From Syntrophomonas sp. DTU019 (lineage in GTDB: Bacteria > Bacillota > Syntrophomonadia > Syntrophomonadales > Syntrophomonadaceae): a stretch of DNA of 64,000 nucleotides. A program made the translations under genes and the position numbers. Each line of letters starts with the position of its first letter. The stretch's first letter is position 1. The stretch spans positions 1-64,000 of the forward strand of contig CAJYDM010000004.1 of NCBI GenBank assembly GCA_913757435.1, read 5' to 3'. The notes beneath the pieces are model-generated. The model saw only the letters and a program-made list of their open reading frames with translations. It ran no database searches and had not been told where the DNA came from. Shown here one piece after another: positions 8,525 to 17,486 of this stretch.

Positions 8525-10093
8525 CTACATTATGCTGATAGAATCGCTGGTCTCACCAATGGGTTGATAAACTATGCCGTTTATAGTAACACTTTCGACG
8601 GTGAAAGTGTATGATTCTGGAGGAGATTTGGTCTGGTCAGAAGTCAGCACAGCGACTCCGTCCGGGCCGGTAATACCTTTGTCGGCATCAGCAGCGGGGC
8701 TGCTCCAGCGTCCTAAGACAGTGGCATCGGCAATCGGAACCCCAGGTTCGCCAACCCTGACTTTGGCCTCGACACGGGTGAAAACGTTCTTGCCAGCCGT
8801 TTTAAATTGCGGTGTCAGGTCAATGCTGATATTCACGGTTTTGGTCGCAGCCAATGGCCAATTCAATGCCGAATAAGCATCCACCAGACCCCAACCATAA
8901 GTCTTATCCCAGCCGTACTTACCCAGATCCAGGGCGGTCTCCTGCAATGCTCGGCGCACCTGGGAGGGGGTGGTGGCATTGCCCCTGGAAATCAACAGAG
9001 CAGCGACTCCGGCTACATGGGCAGAGGACTGAGAGGTTCCAAGATAAGGCCAATAACCGAAATCACTGACATCTCTGGTTAGCGGATTAAAGGTTTGCTG
9101 CAGTATTCCATCGCCAACAATGTCACCATTCTCATCGAAAAATACGTATCCGCCTGGAGCCATCAGGTCCAATCCTTTTCCATAGTTGGAGTAATCGGCC
9201 GCGGTCTTGTCCGAATAGGTGGCCCCCACCGCGATGACATAGTCATCATAGGCAGCGGGATAGCTGAGCTTGTTGGACCCATCGTTACCGGCAGCCGCGA
9301 CTATAGTCACTCCTTTGCCATATGCATAGGCCAGGGCGTCTTTTAGCACCGAGGAAGGCTGAGATCCCCCCAGACTGAGATTGATGACCTGGGCGCCCTT
9401 ATCGGCAGCCCAGCGAATGCCGTTGGCAATATCAGCATAAGTGCCTGAACCATCGCTGTCCAGCACTTTGATAGGCATCAGGGTAGCTCCAAAAGCGATT
9501 CCAGCCACTCCTATGCCATTATTGGTACTCTGGGCGATAGTACCGGCTACATGGGTTCCATGACCATTGTCGTCATTGGGGTGGGTATCCTGATTGACAA
9601 AATCGTAGCCCCATTCGGAAAAGCGGGTACTGGCCAAATCCGGAGCTTTCACGTATTGCTGGTAGTTTTCATAAGCGATACCGGTGTCAATAACAGCTAC
9701 CGTCACACCACTGCCGTCAGACAGCTCCCAGGCCTCTTGCATTCTGATGCCTCCCTTGGCCTGATCGCCAAAGTTCCATTGCAGGTCATACAACTCGTCA
9801 TCGGGGGTAAACAAGGCTTTAGCGTAATAGTTGGGTTCGGCATAAGCCACGTCTGACCTTTGAGAGTATTCCAGTACCTTGCCCAGCACCTTGCCTTTAG
9901 GGACCTTCAAGGTTTGGAAGGGCTTTTTATCGTTTTTGAATTTTACGATGATTTCATCGGCAACAAAATCGGTTACAGCTTCTCCAGGAGAATCCATTCC
10001 TCTGCTATCGGTGCTAGCAGCGCTGACCGGAATCCCTCCGCAAGCCATCCAAAACATTGCAGCAATTACAACTAAACTGACCAGCCTCTTCAA
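8525..10093 (-). CDS. Secreted subtilisin-like serine protease (peptidase S8)
   Basis: Extracellular endopeptidase. The 522-residue precursor has a signal peptide (1-25, hydrophobic core then PVSAAS), an I9-type propeptide (about 42-95) and an S8 catalytic domain. The triad is D136 in AVIDTGI, H178 in NGHGTHVAGT and S354 in GTSQSSAHVAG, with oxyanion N270 in AAAGNDG. A C-terminal domain (about 420-522) looks like a beta-sandwich of the Ig/invasin type (GVPIADATVLGRW, TGPDGVAVLTS). The motif GTSQSSAHV departs from the usual GTSMAAPHV. A GGGAGGAA Shine-Dalgarno precedes the ATG. It is monocistronic, with a 19-bp hairpin immediately downstream. Confidence 0.93.
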   Translation of the reverse strand: MKRLVSLVVIAAMFWMACGGIPVSAASTDSRGMDSPGEAVTDFVADEIIVKFKNDKKPFQTLKVPKGKVLGKVLEYSQRSDVAYAEPNYYAKALFTPDDELYDLQWNFGDQAKGGIRMQEAWELSDGSGVTVAVIDTGIAYENYQQYVKAPDLASTRFSEWGYDFVNQDTHPNDDNGHGTHVAGTIAQSTNNGIGVAGIAFGATLMPIKVLDSDGSGTYADIANGIRWAADKGAQVINLSLGGSQPSSVLKDALAYAYGKGVTIVAAAGNDGSNKLSYPAAYDDYVIAVGATYSDKTAADYSNYGKGLDLMAPGGYVFFDENGDIVGDGILQQTFNPLTRDVSDFGYWPYLGTSQSSAHVAGVAALLISRGNATTPSQVRRALQETALDLGKYGWDKTYGWGLVDAYSALNWPLAATKTVNISIDLTPQFKTAGKNVFTRVEAKVRVGEPGVPIADATVLGRWSSPAADADKGITGPDGVAVLTSDQTKSPPESYTFTVESVTINGIVYQPIGETSDSISIM

Positions 10094-10108
10094 TATAATT
10101 CCTCCCTA

Positions 10109-10791
10109 GTTTGAACTTTGAGTGTACATTGGTGCGATTAGATTATCTCAACTATATTAGTTCGTGTGGTAAATTACAATATTTATAAAACTATTCAGGA
10201 CCATTGTCTGGTTTTAATGTTTAATTGCTGCAGAATTATTTTGCCAACTTTTTTCAATGAACACGTGCGCTAAACTATATACGCAATGATCAAACTCAGG
10301 TGGTGGGTTCAGACATTCCATACAAAAACCTTTCCCTGGTCTGAAATGATATTATTATAAAAATTGGATGAGTGAGGCGGATCATTATGGACCTTAAGTT
10401 TAAGTCCATGACGGCTGATTATGGCCTGGAGGTTATGGACATTTTCAACTAACATACAATCTTTCATATTACCTCTGAGAGTTATTTGGCCTACAATAGG
10501 TTTTGAGAGGCCAGGAAGTGGGCTTGATGCCATCATTATAATAGGTTTTCAAGGAGCAGGGGGACGTTCTTGTTGCTTCCTTTTTGGAAGGAAGCAACAA
10601 GAACGTTCCCCTGCTTCTGCTTGCGTGAGCATTCACAGATTGGTTCGGAACATCATATTCAGATAGTATGGGTTGGGTCTTATTTAATCCCAACCATATA
10701 CAGCGGAGTTGAAATTCAATTTAATCAGGCATCTATGCGAAAACTCGGGGTATGGTGGCCGCTGAAACCATCGCCGTAAATGGAGGATTTT
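10109..10791. other. Intergenic region with a large hairpin
   Basis: This 680-base stretch separates the divergent protease and phosphoesterase genes. It holds the 25-bp-stem palindrome described at 10556-10614 and AT-rich segments near 10140-10200 that may carry the protease promoter. Short frames on the minus strand (10309-10693) have no ribosome binding site and no recognised homology, so I do not call them genes. Confidence 0.5.
10556..10614. repeat. GGGGACG-family palindrome, GTTGCTTCC subtype
   Basis: A 25-bp stem with one mismatch (left arm 10556-10580, right arm 10590-10614) and loop TTTTTGGAA. The arms read GCAGGGGGACGTTCTTGTTG then CTTCC. Degenerate half-copies of the same arms occur near 43241 and 47967. 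No gene overlaps it. Confidence 0.85.
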
Positions 10792-11883
10792 GTGCCCGGT
10801 AAAAAAGCCAGACATCCAGAGGTAAAAAAATCATTTCCCCGCGGTCCTTATTTGTCATGGTCCGAGGATCCAACCACCACCATCACCATAAGTTATGCAA
10901 GCAATAAGGCTGAACCTGATTCGATCTACTATGGATGCGGCTCAGAACCGGTTTCGATGGTCAATACTGGACCGGGTACAGAAAAGGTCATTACGCTTCG
11001 CGGCTTAAAACCCTCAACCTTGTACTATTATAAAATTGGTTCTGAGGGTGAAAACCATTCTTTCAAAACCGCCCCTGATGTTCCCCAGCCTTTTAACTTT
11101 GTGGTTTATGGGGACTATGCACAATTGGGAAATAAACGGACAAAACAGCAGCTGTACAGTGCGATCATGGTGGAAAAACCGGATTTTATCCTATTCCCCG
11201 GGGATCTGGTGGCCAATGGCAACCTTCCCAGGGCCTGGAAGCGGGATTTTTTCGACTATATAGAAAATTCCTGGGCCTCCCTCCCCCTTATGGCGGTTCC
11301 CGGCAATCACGACGGAACCGGGGTCTTGTTTAAATATTATTTTCACTATCCCCAGAACCGCACCTGGTACACGTTCAATTACTCCAATGCACTATTCCTG
11401 GCTGTAAATACGCAGGATAGATATACCGCAGGCAGCCCTCAGTATAGATTTATTGTAAAGACTCTGCGTTCGAATAAAAGCAAATGGAAATTTGTCTATC
11501 TTCATAAACCGCCTTATTCTACCAATGCCTGTCATCATAGCAATCTAAAGGTGCGGTCGATACTTTGCCCCATATTTGAACAACACGGGGTTGACGTGGT
11601 GTTCTGCGGCCATAACCACGGTTATGAACGCACCCTTCCCATACGGCAAAACCGGGTAGATCAAGAAAAGGGAATAACCTATATTACCAGCGGCGGTGGC
11701 GGAGCAATCCTGAAGCCGTTTATCCCTTATAAAAAGTTGACCCGTTGGGAAAAGCAATGGAGCAAGGTGAGAATAAAAGACTATCATTATTTGCGGGTTA
11801 TGGTGGCGGGAAATACTTTGGCAATAGAAGCAAAAAGCCAGGCAGACAAAATTATAGATCGTTATGAAAAAGTGAAAGGCTGA
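10792..11883 (+). CDS. Purple acid phosphatase-like metallophosphoesterase
   Basis: Calcineurin-like phosphoesterase with an N-terminal fibronectin-III-like domain (about 15-95, ending FKTAPD) as in purple acid phosphatases. The dinuclear metal site is visible in order: YGDYA, FPGDLV, GNHDG, LHKPPYS and CGHNHGYERT. The start is taken as GTG 10792, because GGAGG (10782-10786) lies five bases upstream. An in-frame ATG at 10780 overlaps that Shine-Dalgarno and has none of its own. No signal peptide is evident, which is unusual since most bacterial relatives are exported. It converges with the Mur ligase gene, 8 bases away. Substrate unknown. Confidence 0.9.
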   Translation: MPGKKARHPEVKKSFPRGPYLSWSEDPTTTITISYASNKAEPDSIYYGCGSEPVSMVNTGPGTEKVITLRGLKPSTLYYYKIGSEGENHSFKTAPDVPQPFNFVVYGDYAQLGNKRTKQQLYSAIMVEKPDFILFPGDLVANGNLPRAWKRDFFDYIENSWASLPLMAVPGNHDGTGVLFKYYFHYPQNRTWYTFNYSNALFLAVNTQDRYTAGSPQYRFIVKTLRSNKSKWKFVYLHKPPYSTNACHHSNLKVRSILCPIFEQHGVDVVFCGHNHGYERTLPIRQNRVDQEKGITYITSGGGGAILKPFIPYKKLTRWEKQWSKVRIKDYHYLRVMVAGNTLAIEAKSQADKIIDRYEKVKG

Positions 11884-11891
11884 TTACGGCG

Positions 11892-13055
11892 TTATAGAAT
11901 ATCCCCGATGGTATTGATGCGCAGTATGCGCAGTTTGGTATAGATTGATGCCTTCAATACGGCAATAGTCCCCGGCATCAGCAATCGCTGGAAATGCTTC
12001 TCAGCAGCCCGAACGGTCCGGTAATAGGTAATTCTCTCAGGAGGAAAACCAGCCTCTACTGCGCCTTTCAGATATTCCTTGGCCCAAAAGCCCACCGCCA
12101 AAACGTGGACAAAATTGCCTCGGGCCAGTTTTTCCCCGATCTGACGGTGCACCTTGCGCGCATACCTTTCTATGTTCCGAGAGGGGCGCTCCATATCGCC
12201 GAGAACGAGGACAACCGGGTATTCCTCGGCCAGCTCGATTAATTCTTCAACAAGCAAGCGGGTGGATTCGGGGTTGGCGTTATAATTATCACAGATAAGT
12301 GCAGCCCCGTCACTGAGGGGGTAGACCTTCAACCTTCCAGGAATCGGCGTAAAATTGGCCAGGCCTCGTGAAATTTCCTCCGGACTCAATCCCAGTTGCA
12401 GGCCAACCGCAGCTGCCGCCAGGGCATTGCCTACATTAAACCTGCCGATAATATTGATAGTGCATGGAAACTGGATTTCACCACAGTGAACCATAAAATG
12501 GGTTACAAGTCCTTCTCTTTTTATGTCACTGGCCCAGATATCGCAATCATCCGTAAAACCAAAGCGAATCACCTTACCCTTAAATCGGTGGTAAGGGTAC
12601 TGCCGGCAGTATCTGTCATATCCGTTGATGATTAAGGTCCCGTCTTTATCCAGATATTGAAGCATCTCCGCCTTGGCCTTGATAATGTTCCTAAGAGACC
12701 CCAGCCTGATCCGATGAGCCTCGTGAATGCTGGTCACTACGCCGATATGGGGTCGGATCATCTTTGCTGCAGTGCGAATTATGCCGGGAGATTTCATACC
12801 CGATTCCAAGACCGCCACCTCATGAGTACTATTTAAGAGGCATAGATTTCGAGCTATACCCGGGATGGTATTATGATTTTTGCTGCCCACCAGGGTTTTG
12901 TATCTTTGCCTGAGCACCGCCCCGATCATTTCTTTCGCAGTTGACTTGCCTGAACTTCCGATCACCTGAATCCTAATTACCTTGTATTTTCTTCTACTGC
13001 TGCAGGCCGATGATATGATGGCGGAACGCCTTTGTATTATCCCGATGAGATTCAA
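11892..13055 (-). CDS. Mur ligase family protein (MurF-like, lacking the N-terminal domain)
   Basis: ATP-dependent amide ligase of the Mur family. The ATP-binding P-loop VIGSSGKST is at about 32-39, followed by NTIPGIARNL, VLESGMKSPG and GVVTSIHEAHRIR. Later come FNVGNALAAAAVGLQLG and the C-terminal domain segment ALICDNYNANPEST with VLVLGDMERP. These are MurF-type signatures. In MurF the P-loop is near residue 107 because a UDP-substrate domain precedes it; here only about 30 residues precede it. The nucleotide-sugar recognition domain is therefore absent and the substrate may differ from UDP-MurNAc-tripeptide. It is not near other cell-wall genes. The start is not firmly fixed. Confidence 0.82.
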   Translation of the reverse strand: MNLIGIIQRRSAIISSACSSRRKYKVIRIQVIGSSGKSTAKEMIGAVLRQRYKTLVGSKNHNTIPGIARNLCLLNSTHEVAVLESGMKSPGIIRTAAKMIRPHIGVVTSIHEAHRIRLGSLRNIIKAKAEMLQYLDKDGTLIINGYDRYCRQYPYHRFKGKVIRFGFTDDCDIWASDIKREGLVTHFMVHCGEIQFPCTINIIGRFNVGNALAAAAVGLQLGLSPEEISRGLANFTPIPGRLKVYPLSDGAALICDNYNANPESTRLLVEELIELAEEYPVVLVLGDMERPSRNIERYARKVHRQIGEKLARGNFVHVLAVGFWAKEYLKGAVEAGFPPERITYYRTVRAAEKHFQRLLMPGTIAVLKASIYTKLRILRINTIGDIL

Positions 13056-13112
13056 CTGCCTTTCAGTGGTTTTAAGAAACCTTCGCGCTTCAGAGAACCT
13101 TTATTCTTTTTG

Positions 13113-13264
13113 CATAGTATTCCGAAGGTTAACAAACGGTTCACCAGGTTAATACTTCGCGGTCGCTTCCGCCCTGGCAGACCCCAGTATGATCCTGAAG
13201 AATTGTTGAAGCTCTAACTGTTTGGGTATCTTGATCGGGTTAGATCAAACCGCATTCTGCCGTA
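13113..13264 (+). pseudogene. Remnant of an IS1182-like transposase N-terminus
   Basis: The frame reads ...RPGRPQYDPEELLKL, a TAA stop, then LFGYLDRVRSNR. This closely follows the N-terminal pattern of IS1182-family transposases (RGxPxYDPxxLLKLxxYGYLxxxRSSR), with a stop codon in the middle. Nothing of the catalytic domain follows, so only a decayed fragment remains. The assignment rests on this one motif and no terminal inverted repeats were found. Confidence 0.5.
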
Positions 13265-13431
13265 ACCATGACACATGTCTGCTACATAATTTGTTCAATA
13301 ACTGTTAACTAAATAGTCAGCGGGATGATATTATTAAAAGAGTCGAGTTGTTATGTTTTTCATTTACAAGGCTCTAAATGTAATTAGAAAGGTAAAATGA
13401 AAGTAACGCGTGATAAGGAGTTAAGAGGATT

Positions 13432-13506
13432 ATGAAGAAAACCACAACCAACCGTACTGAGGTTGCCAGATCTATGCGCCTGGCCTGCCAGCCTGCTTCC
13501 CCCTGA
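13432..13506 (+). CDS. Possible 24-residue small protein or leader peptide
   Basis: ATG at 13432, preceded by TAAGGAGTTAAGAGGATT with a Shine-Dalgarno-like AAGAGG, encodes MKKTTTNRTEVARSMRLACQ then PASP and a stop. It lies 87 bases before the M24 peptidase gene on the same strand. It has no membrane segment and no family I recognise. It may be a leader peptide or chance. Confidence 0.3.
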   Translation: MKKTTTNRTEVARSMRLACQPASP

Positions 13507-13593
13507 ATAGCATCACTTATACTGATATATATCTGACAAGATTAATTGAGGCTCCCTGAAGTCCATAAATAAGGAAATTGGGGGGCGTTATTT

Positions 13594-14784
13594 ATGTTGA
13601 CAAGAGATGAATTGCAAAAGAGGCTGGACTGCTTTCAGGAAATCTTGAGAGACAAAGAAATTGACGGGGCTCTACTGGTACAACGGGTTGATACTATGTA
13701 CTTCACAGGTACCGCTCAGGACCTGCACGTATATATACCAAACACCGGCAGACCGGTAATCCTGGCTTACCGGGACCTGGAACGGGCCCAGGCGGAATGC
13801 CCCTGGGAGGTCAGGCCGCTTACCGGCACTTCCAAGCTGGTTAAAACCATTGCAGCCGCAGGATTGCCTGTGCCAAAAATTCTAGGCTTGGAATACGATG
13901 TGCTTCCGGTGGCGTGTTTCCAGAGGTATAGAAAAGCCTTTGCGGATACTTCATTCATAGATATTTCCTATCCGCTGCGACTGCTCAGGGCGGTTAAATC
14001 TGAATGGGAGATCGCCCAAATCACCAGAACCAGCCAGATTTATTCGGGCTTGCTGGAGCATGTATCCACCCTGCTGCGACCGGGTATTACAGAAATCGAA
14101 CTGGAAAGCCTTCTCGAAGTGAAAGCCCGGCAGCTCGGTCATGAACCCATGATCCGAATGAGGTGTTTTGGCGGCGAGCTTCATTTCGGAGGAGTTGCGG
14201 CTGGTCCTCGAGCCGCGCTGCCCACCTACTTTGACGGCCCTACCGGAGGATTGGGGCCTTCATGGGCTCATCCCATAGGCCCTTCACGCAGTCCAATTAA
14301 ACCCGGTGAGGCCATTGTGATGGACTTTGCCCTGGCCAATAAAGGCTATCATGCCGATGTTACCCGCATGTTGGTTATAGGAGATCTCCCTCAAAAGCTG
14401 CAGAATGCCTATTCAACCGCTCTGGAAGTTGAAGAAATGATCCGCCGGGCTCTGGTCCCCGGCCGCACTGCGGGAGAGGTATATGATGAAATCCTGGCCT
14501 GGGTTAGGAAAGAGACACCATTTGCCGCCAATTTCATGGGCTTCGGTTCCTCCCAGGTGCGCTTTATCGGACATGGTATTGGTCTGGAGCTCGATGAACT
14601 GCCCATAATCTGCCAGGGAGGCAAAGAAATTTTGCAGCCCGGGATGACCGTAGCCGTCGAACCCAAGTTTTTCTTTCCCGGCGAGGGTGTGGTGGGGATA
14701 GAAGATGATCTGGTGATTGAGGGAAAGGACGGTGCCCGCTATCTTTCTTCTACACCGCGTGATATCTTAAGGATTGGTCTTTAA
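13594..14784 (+). CDS. Xaa-Pro aminopeptidase/dipeptidase-like M24 metallopeptidase
   Basis: Cytoplasmic aminopeptidase-fold enzyme probably removing or splitting N-terminal Xaa-Pro residues. The 396-residue protein has a creatinase-type N-terminal domain (1-130) and a pita-bread domain. The five metal ligands are D244 (VMDFAL), D255 (HADVTRM), H327 (GHGIGLELDE), E356 (AVEPKF) and E370 (GIEDD). The length fits PepQ/YpdF-type enzymes. GGGGGGCG lies about 9 bases before the ATG. It stands alone, with no operon partners visible. Some M24 relatives act on other substrates, so the peptide specificity is inferred. Confidence 0.9.
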   Translation: MLTRDELQKRLDCFQEILRDKEIDGALLVQRVDTMYFTGTAQDLHVYIPNTGRPVILAYRDLERAQAECPWEVRPLTGTSKLVKTIAAAGLPVPKILGLEYDVLPVACFQRYRKAFADTSFIDISYPLRLLRAVKSEWEIAQITRTSQIYSGLLEHVSTLLRPGITEIELESLLEVKARQLGHEPMIRMRCFGGELHFGGVAAGPRAALPTYFDGPTGGLGPSWAHPIGPSRSPIKPGEAIVMDFALANKGYHADVTRMLVIGDLPQKLQNAYSTALEVEEMIRRALVPGRTAGEVYDEILAWVRKETPFAANFMGFGSSQVRFIGHGIGLELDELPIICQGGKEILQPGMTVAVEPKFFFPGEGVVGIEDDLVIEGKDGARYLSSTPRDILRIGL

Positions 14785-15338
14785 CCCGACCGAGCGCTTA
14801 AATACTTATGTTTCAATGCGGTACTGTGAGTGAGCTTTGCGGTACTGAGCAGTTTTCCACAATGTGGCTATCTCAGAAGATGCTAAAGGGGCATAGTGGG
14901 TTATGTGAGCGCGTCTTTCCATGTCAGTATGGTGGTGAATATAGCGCATCATATACCTCCTGATGATTTGATAGTCTGATTCTTTGGCCCAAGCTGCCCA
15001 TGTACAACTATGGCCTAAAAAGGCCCAGCAGCCTGTACCCGATCTTGCCAAATCCGCTTAATACGCGTAATGGACCGCATACAGAACCAGTTGCCCAATA
15101 ATATAATTAGGTTTCCAAAAGCGGGATTTGCTTATACCACAGGTGGCTAGGCAGGATTTTCCCCCGGGGCCGATAAAATAGAGCTCTATGCTTTCAAAAT
15201 GCTTAAATATCTGATGAACATCAACATTGAACTGCATTAATTCATAATAAGTTCTCCCAATTACATTCTTTAATTATAATCCTGGTTGCTGGTATTTCAG
15301 ATAAGGTGGTAAGGTAATTTCACCGGAAGAATAGAAAA
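14785..15338. other. Intergenic stretch without a supported gene
   Basis: A minus-strand open frame at 14806-15051 lacks a Shine-Dalgarno site and any recognisable family. No promoter, repeat or RNA gene was identified with confidence. Confidence 0.4.
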
Positions 15339-15377
15339 CAGCCTGGGCTTATCCGACCCAGGCGGAATGTGAGGCTG
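15339..15377 (+). promoter_or_regulatory. Leader with two competing hairpins before a small membrane protein gene
   Basis: CAGCCT (15339-15344) can pair with AGGCTG (15372-15377), which would bury the GAGG Shine-Dalgarno (15371-15374) of the next gene. Alternatively CCTGGG (15342-15347) pairs with CCCAGG (15357-15362), leaving it free. The two structures exclude each other. No known riboswitch consensus was recognised. Confidence 0.35.
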
Positions 15378-15382
15378 CTATT

Positions 15383-15547
15383 ATGCGTATCTCCTTGATG
15401 GATGTGCTTTTCCTGATCGCGTTCACCCTGTGGGTGATTACGCTGGACTTCAACGCCCTTACTCATTTACAGATGATCAGTCTGGTTGTTCTCGGGTGCT
15501 GGCTCGGTTTTGTTGTCTACCGTCTGTTTCACAGGAAATCTGAATAA
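15383..15547 (+). CDS. 54-residue membrane protein
   Basis: A short gene whose product has two hydrophobic segments, about residues 5-20 (LMDVLFLIAFTLWVI) and 30-46 (MISLVVLGCWLGFVVY), and a basic C-terminus RLFHRKSE. The first segment would insert with a short connecting loop. GAGG lies eight bases before the ATG. It is followed by a terminator-like hairpin at 15676. Function unknown; the family was not recognised. The combination of Shine-Dalgarno, clean two-helix topology and downstream hairpin supports a real gene. Confidence 0.55.
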   Translation: MRISLMDVLFLIAFTLWVITLDFNALTHLQMISLVVLGCWLGFVVYRLFHRKSE

Positions 15548-15675
15548 ATGTAATGTATAACCAGCAGTTGATGCTGGTCGGCAGACAGCGAAAACCTTAA
15601 AGCCGGATATAGCGGCATATCCCCCATGACCAGGCTGTTTTAGCCGGCATGTTGGGCTCAACCTGCAGCTCGTCC

Positions 15676-15700
15676 GGCTCACCTCTGTGAGGAGCCTTTT
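15676..15700 (+). terminator. Probable terminator after the 54-residue membrane protein
   Basis: GGCTCAC (15676-15682) and GTGAG-GAGCC (15687-15696) form a bulged stem followed by TTTT. It lies 130 bases past the small membrane protein gene and just beyond the stop of the convergent 15708 gene. Confidence 0.5.
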
Positions 15701-15707
15701 AGAGCTA

Positions 15708-16082
15708 CTAGTACAACGGCTTAAGGCTGTCTTTAATCTGTTTAAAACGCTTTTCAATGTAATGAGGCTTGTTCTTGAGCATTTCCCAGAAATCGTCCTT
15801 ATCTCCCTGTGCATAGAACAAGCAGATCAGGGCATCTACTTTGTTAAGGGGCAGACCCGCTTTGGTAAGACTCTGTTGGATGAAGCCGTAATCAGTGCGT
15901 TTGCCGTGCTGGAAATCCTCTATAAGAGGGCGGCTGAGCTTTTCCATCATGTCTATATCGGTTTCATCGATATCGAACTTGGCCTGTAGATAATCCGAAT
16001 AAGGTATTGCCTTGGTTTTCCTGGCGATCTCTAAGACCGTATCAAACATCATTTCGAATTTCTCATCCTTTGTCATCCCCAT
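15708..16082 (-). CDS. Hypothetical 124-residue cytoplasmic protein
   Basis: I do not recognise a family. The start is set at ATG 16082, where GGGAGGTG (16089-16096) lies six bases upstream; an upstream in-frame codon at 16142 has no such site. The product begins MGMTKDEKFEMMFDTVLEIA and is mostly helical and charged (YLQAKFDIDETDIDMMEKL, GDKDDFWEMLKNKPHYIEKR). There are no membrane segments or metal motifs. It is monocistronic, divergent from nothing obvious, and converges with the small membrane protein gene. Confidence 0.65.
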   Translation of the reverse strand: MGMTKDEKFEMMFDTVLEIARKTKAIPYSDYLQAKFDIDETDIDMMEKLSRPLIEDFQHGKRTDYGFIQQSLTKAGLPLNKVDALICLFYAQGDKDDFWEMLKNKPHYIEKRFKQIKDSLKPLY

Positions 16083-16210
16083 CAGTAACACCTCCCATGA
16101 TATGATTTCGTTAATCGATAAGAGTTCTCCTCTTATTACCATTAATATAATAAATCCTAAAAATGGGCAAAAAAATAAGGAGGTCTAGCCTCTCTGTCAG
16201 TGTGATTGGT

Positions 16211-16402
16211 TTACGCGGTGTGCCGAACCCTGAGGCAGTCAAGCTGCTGCAAAAGCCAGGTTCTCAAGCACCGCACCTCCCTGAGGCGCTTTTTCAGCCG
16301 CCTCACCTCCCGGAAATTATCGGTTAGGGTGATCTGCTCCTGTAACTCAACAATCTCCGTGATGGCGCATTTGAGTTCCTGCAACAGAGTGGCTCTGTTC
16401 AC
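16211..16402 (-). CDS. Small helical protein, 63 residues
   Basis: Start GTG at 16402 has AGGGGGTG (16409-16416) six bases upstream. The product reads VNRATLLQELKCAITEIVEL and continues as a basic amphipathic helix (REVRRLKKRLREVRCLRTWL), predicted coiled coil, with no enzyme motif. It resembles short coiled-coil proteins of unknown function. The reverse strand also has an open frame here but without a ribosome binding site. Confidence 0.45.
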   Translation of the reverse strand: MNRATLLQELKCAITEIVELQEQITLTDNFREVRRLKKRLREVRCLRTWLLQQLDCLRVRHTA

Positions 16403-16416
16403 GAACATCACCCCCT

Positions 16417-16969
16417 ACTAGTATAGTATAACACTAATAGCCATTTAATGATTATGTTCCCATAATAAATATGCAACCTTTTGTAGAATTGAATGGCTTG
16501 CATTACATTAAAGTCGGTCAACTGTCCAACCAGCACTGACTTGTTATAGCTATTGGCTGAGAGCCAATTTCTCTAGTTCTGTGAGTTTACACCCTTATTC
16601 GATCAGAAATGGCAAAAGGGTCAGCACAATCTTGATGCTAACCCTTTTACTTTGGAGCTTTTGGATACAATCCATTACCTCCTATGTTCACTCCAGCTGG
16701 AAACACTGTTCTCCTATTCAGGCGGTCAGGCGGTCATTGTCTTCATCGAGCCTGCAGCCTACCCTGCCCTGCCCGATGGTTACCGCCCTGCTCAGCTTTT
16801 CAAAGAACCTGCCCCTTGGGAGTGTTTTCGGGAGTTAGGTTCTTTTCAACCCTTCCCCCGTAATTTTAGTTTATACTATAATATATATTGGGTCAATGTT
16901 TTCAGAATATTTTGAACTTTTGTGAATGTTTTCTTTTTCCTAATGCCGCAAGTAAAGGAAAGGTGATCC
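16417..16969. other. Intergenic region upstream of the usp genes
   Basis: Holds a bidirectional hairpin (16614-16649), an inverted repeat AAAGAACCT/AGGTTCTTT around 16801-16845, and the AT-rich TATACTATAATATATATT near 16870 that probably includes the uspA -10 element (TATAAT). Open frames across 16581-16915 have no ribosome binding site. Confidence 0.45.
16614..16649. terminator. Bidirectional hairpin with A/T-rich stem ends
   Basis: AAAAGGGT-AGCA (16614-16625) pairs with TGCT-ACCCTTTT (16636-16649) around a short loop. The stem ends in A and T runs on either side, as in bidirectional terminators. No gene ends close by, so its role is uncertain. Confidence 0.45.
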
Positions 16970-17428
16970 ATGTTTAAAAAAATATTAGTCCCAATAGACG
17001 GCTCTGATTTTGCCTACCTGGCCGCACAGCGGGCGGTGTTCATGGCAGTGAAGAATGGCGGAATGGTGACTCTGCTGCATGTTATAAATTATGGGCAGGG
17101 CAGTCGGGGCAATTACATCAGACCATCTCTTAAAAACGAGCTCATGGACCAATTGGAACATGACGGTAAGCTATTGTTGGATAAAGTATTTACCAACTTG
17201 GAGTTGATCCAAGGCGCCGATAAGTATGACAGGATCTCCATCGCCACTGAACTGGCCTGGGGCAATCCCTCCGAGGTCATCGTGGAAAAGGCCAGAAGCG
17301 GCGGCTATGACCTGATCGTCATGGGCAGCCGCGGCCTGGGAGCCATAAGTGGCTTACTGTTAGGCAGCGTTAGCGACCGGGTGGTCAAACTGGCTCCTTG
17401 TCCGGTTTTGATCGTGCGCGGTGAATGA
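16970..17428 (+). CDS. Universal stress protein (UspA family)
   Basis: Cytoplasmic nucleotide-binding stress protein. The 152 residues show the N-terminal strand KKILVPIDGSDFA and the C-terminal ATP-binding signature G-x2-G-x9-G-S in MGSRGLGAISGLLLGSVSDR, so it probably belongs to the ATP-binding branch. AAAGGTGATCC precedes the ATG. It is followed 58 bases later by a paralogue with the same architecture; together they form a tandem pair, likely cotranscribed. Which stress it answers cannot be read from sequence. Confidence 0.93.
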   Translation: MFKKILVPIDGSDFAYLAAQRAVFMAVKNGGMVTLLHVINYGQGSRGNYIRPSLKNELMDQLEHDGKLLLDKVFTNLELIQGADKYDRISIATELAWGNPSEVIVEKARSGGYDLIVMGSRGLGAISGLLLGSVSDRVVKLAPCPVLIVRGE

Positions 17429-17486
17429 GTCCTAACGGAAGAATAATAAGCAACTTACACAAACTGACTAATGGGAGGATGATAAA

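Noticed and set aside
10309-10693. Minus-strand frames in the 10.1-10.8 kb gap
   Set aside because: No Shine-Dalgarno, no family resemblance; they overlap the palindrome at 10556-10614.
14806-15051. 81-residue minus-strand frame
   Set aside because: No ribosome binding site or recognised domain; composition not clearly protein-like.
15548-15675. GC-rich stretch before the 15676 hairpin considered as a riboswitch (cyclic-di-GMP type)
   Set aside because: The conserved core bases of known classes could not be matched.
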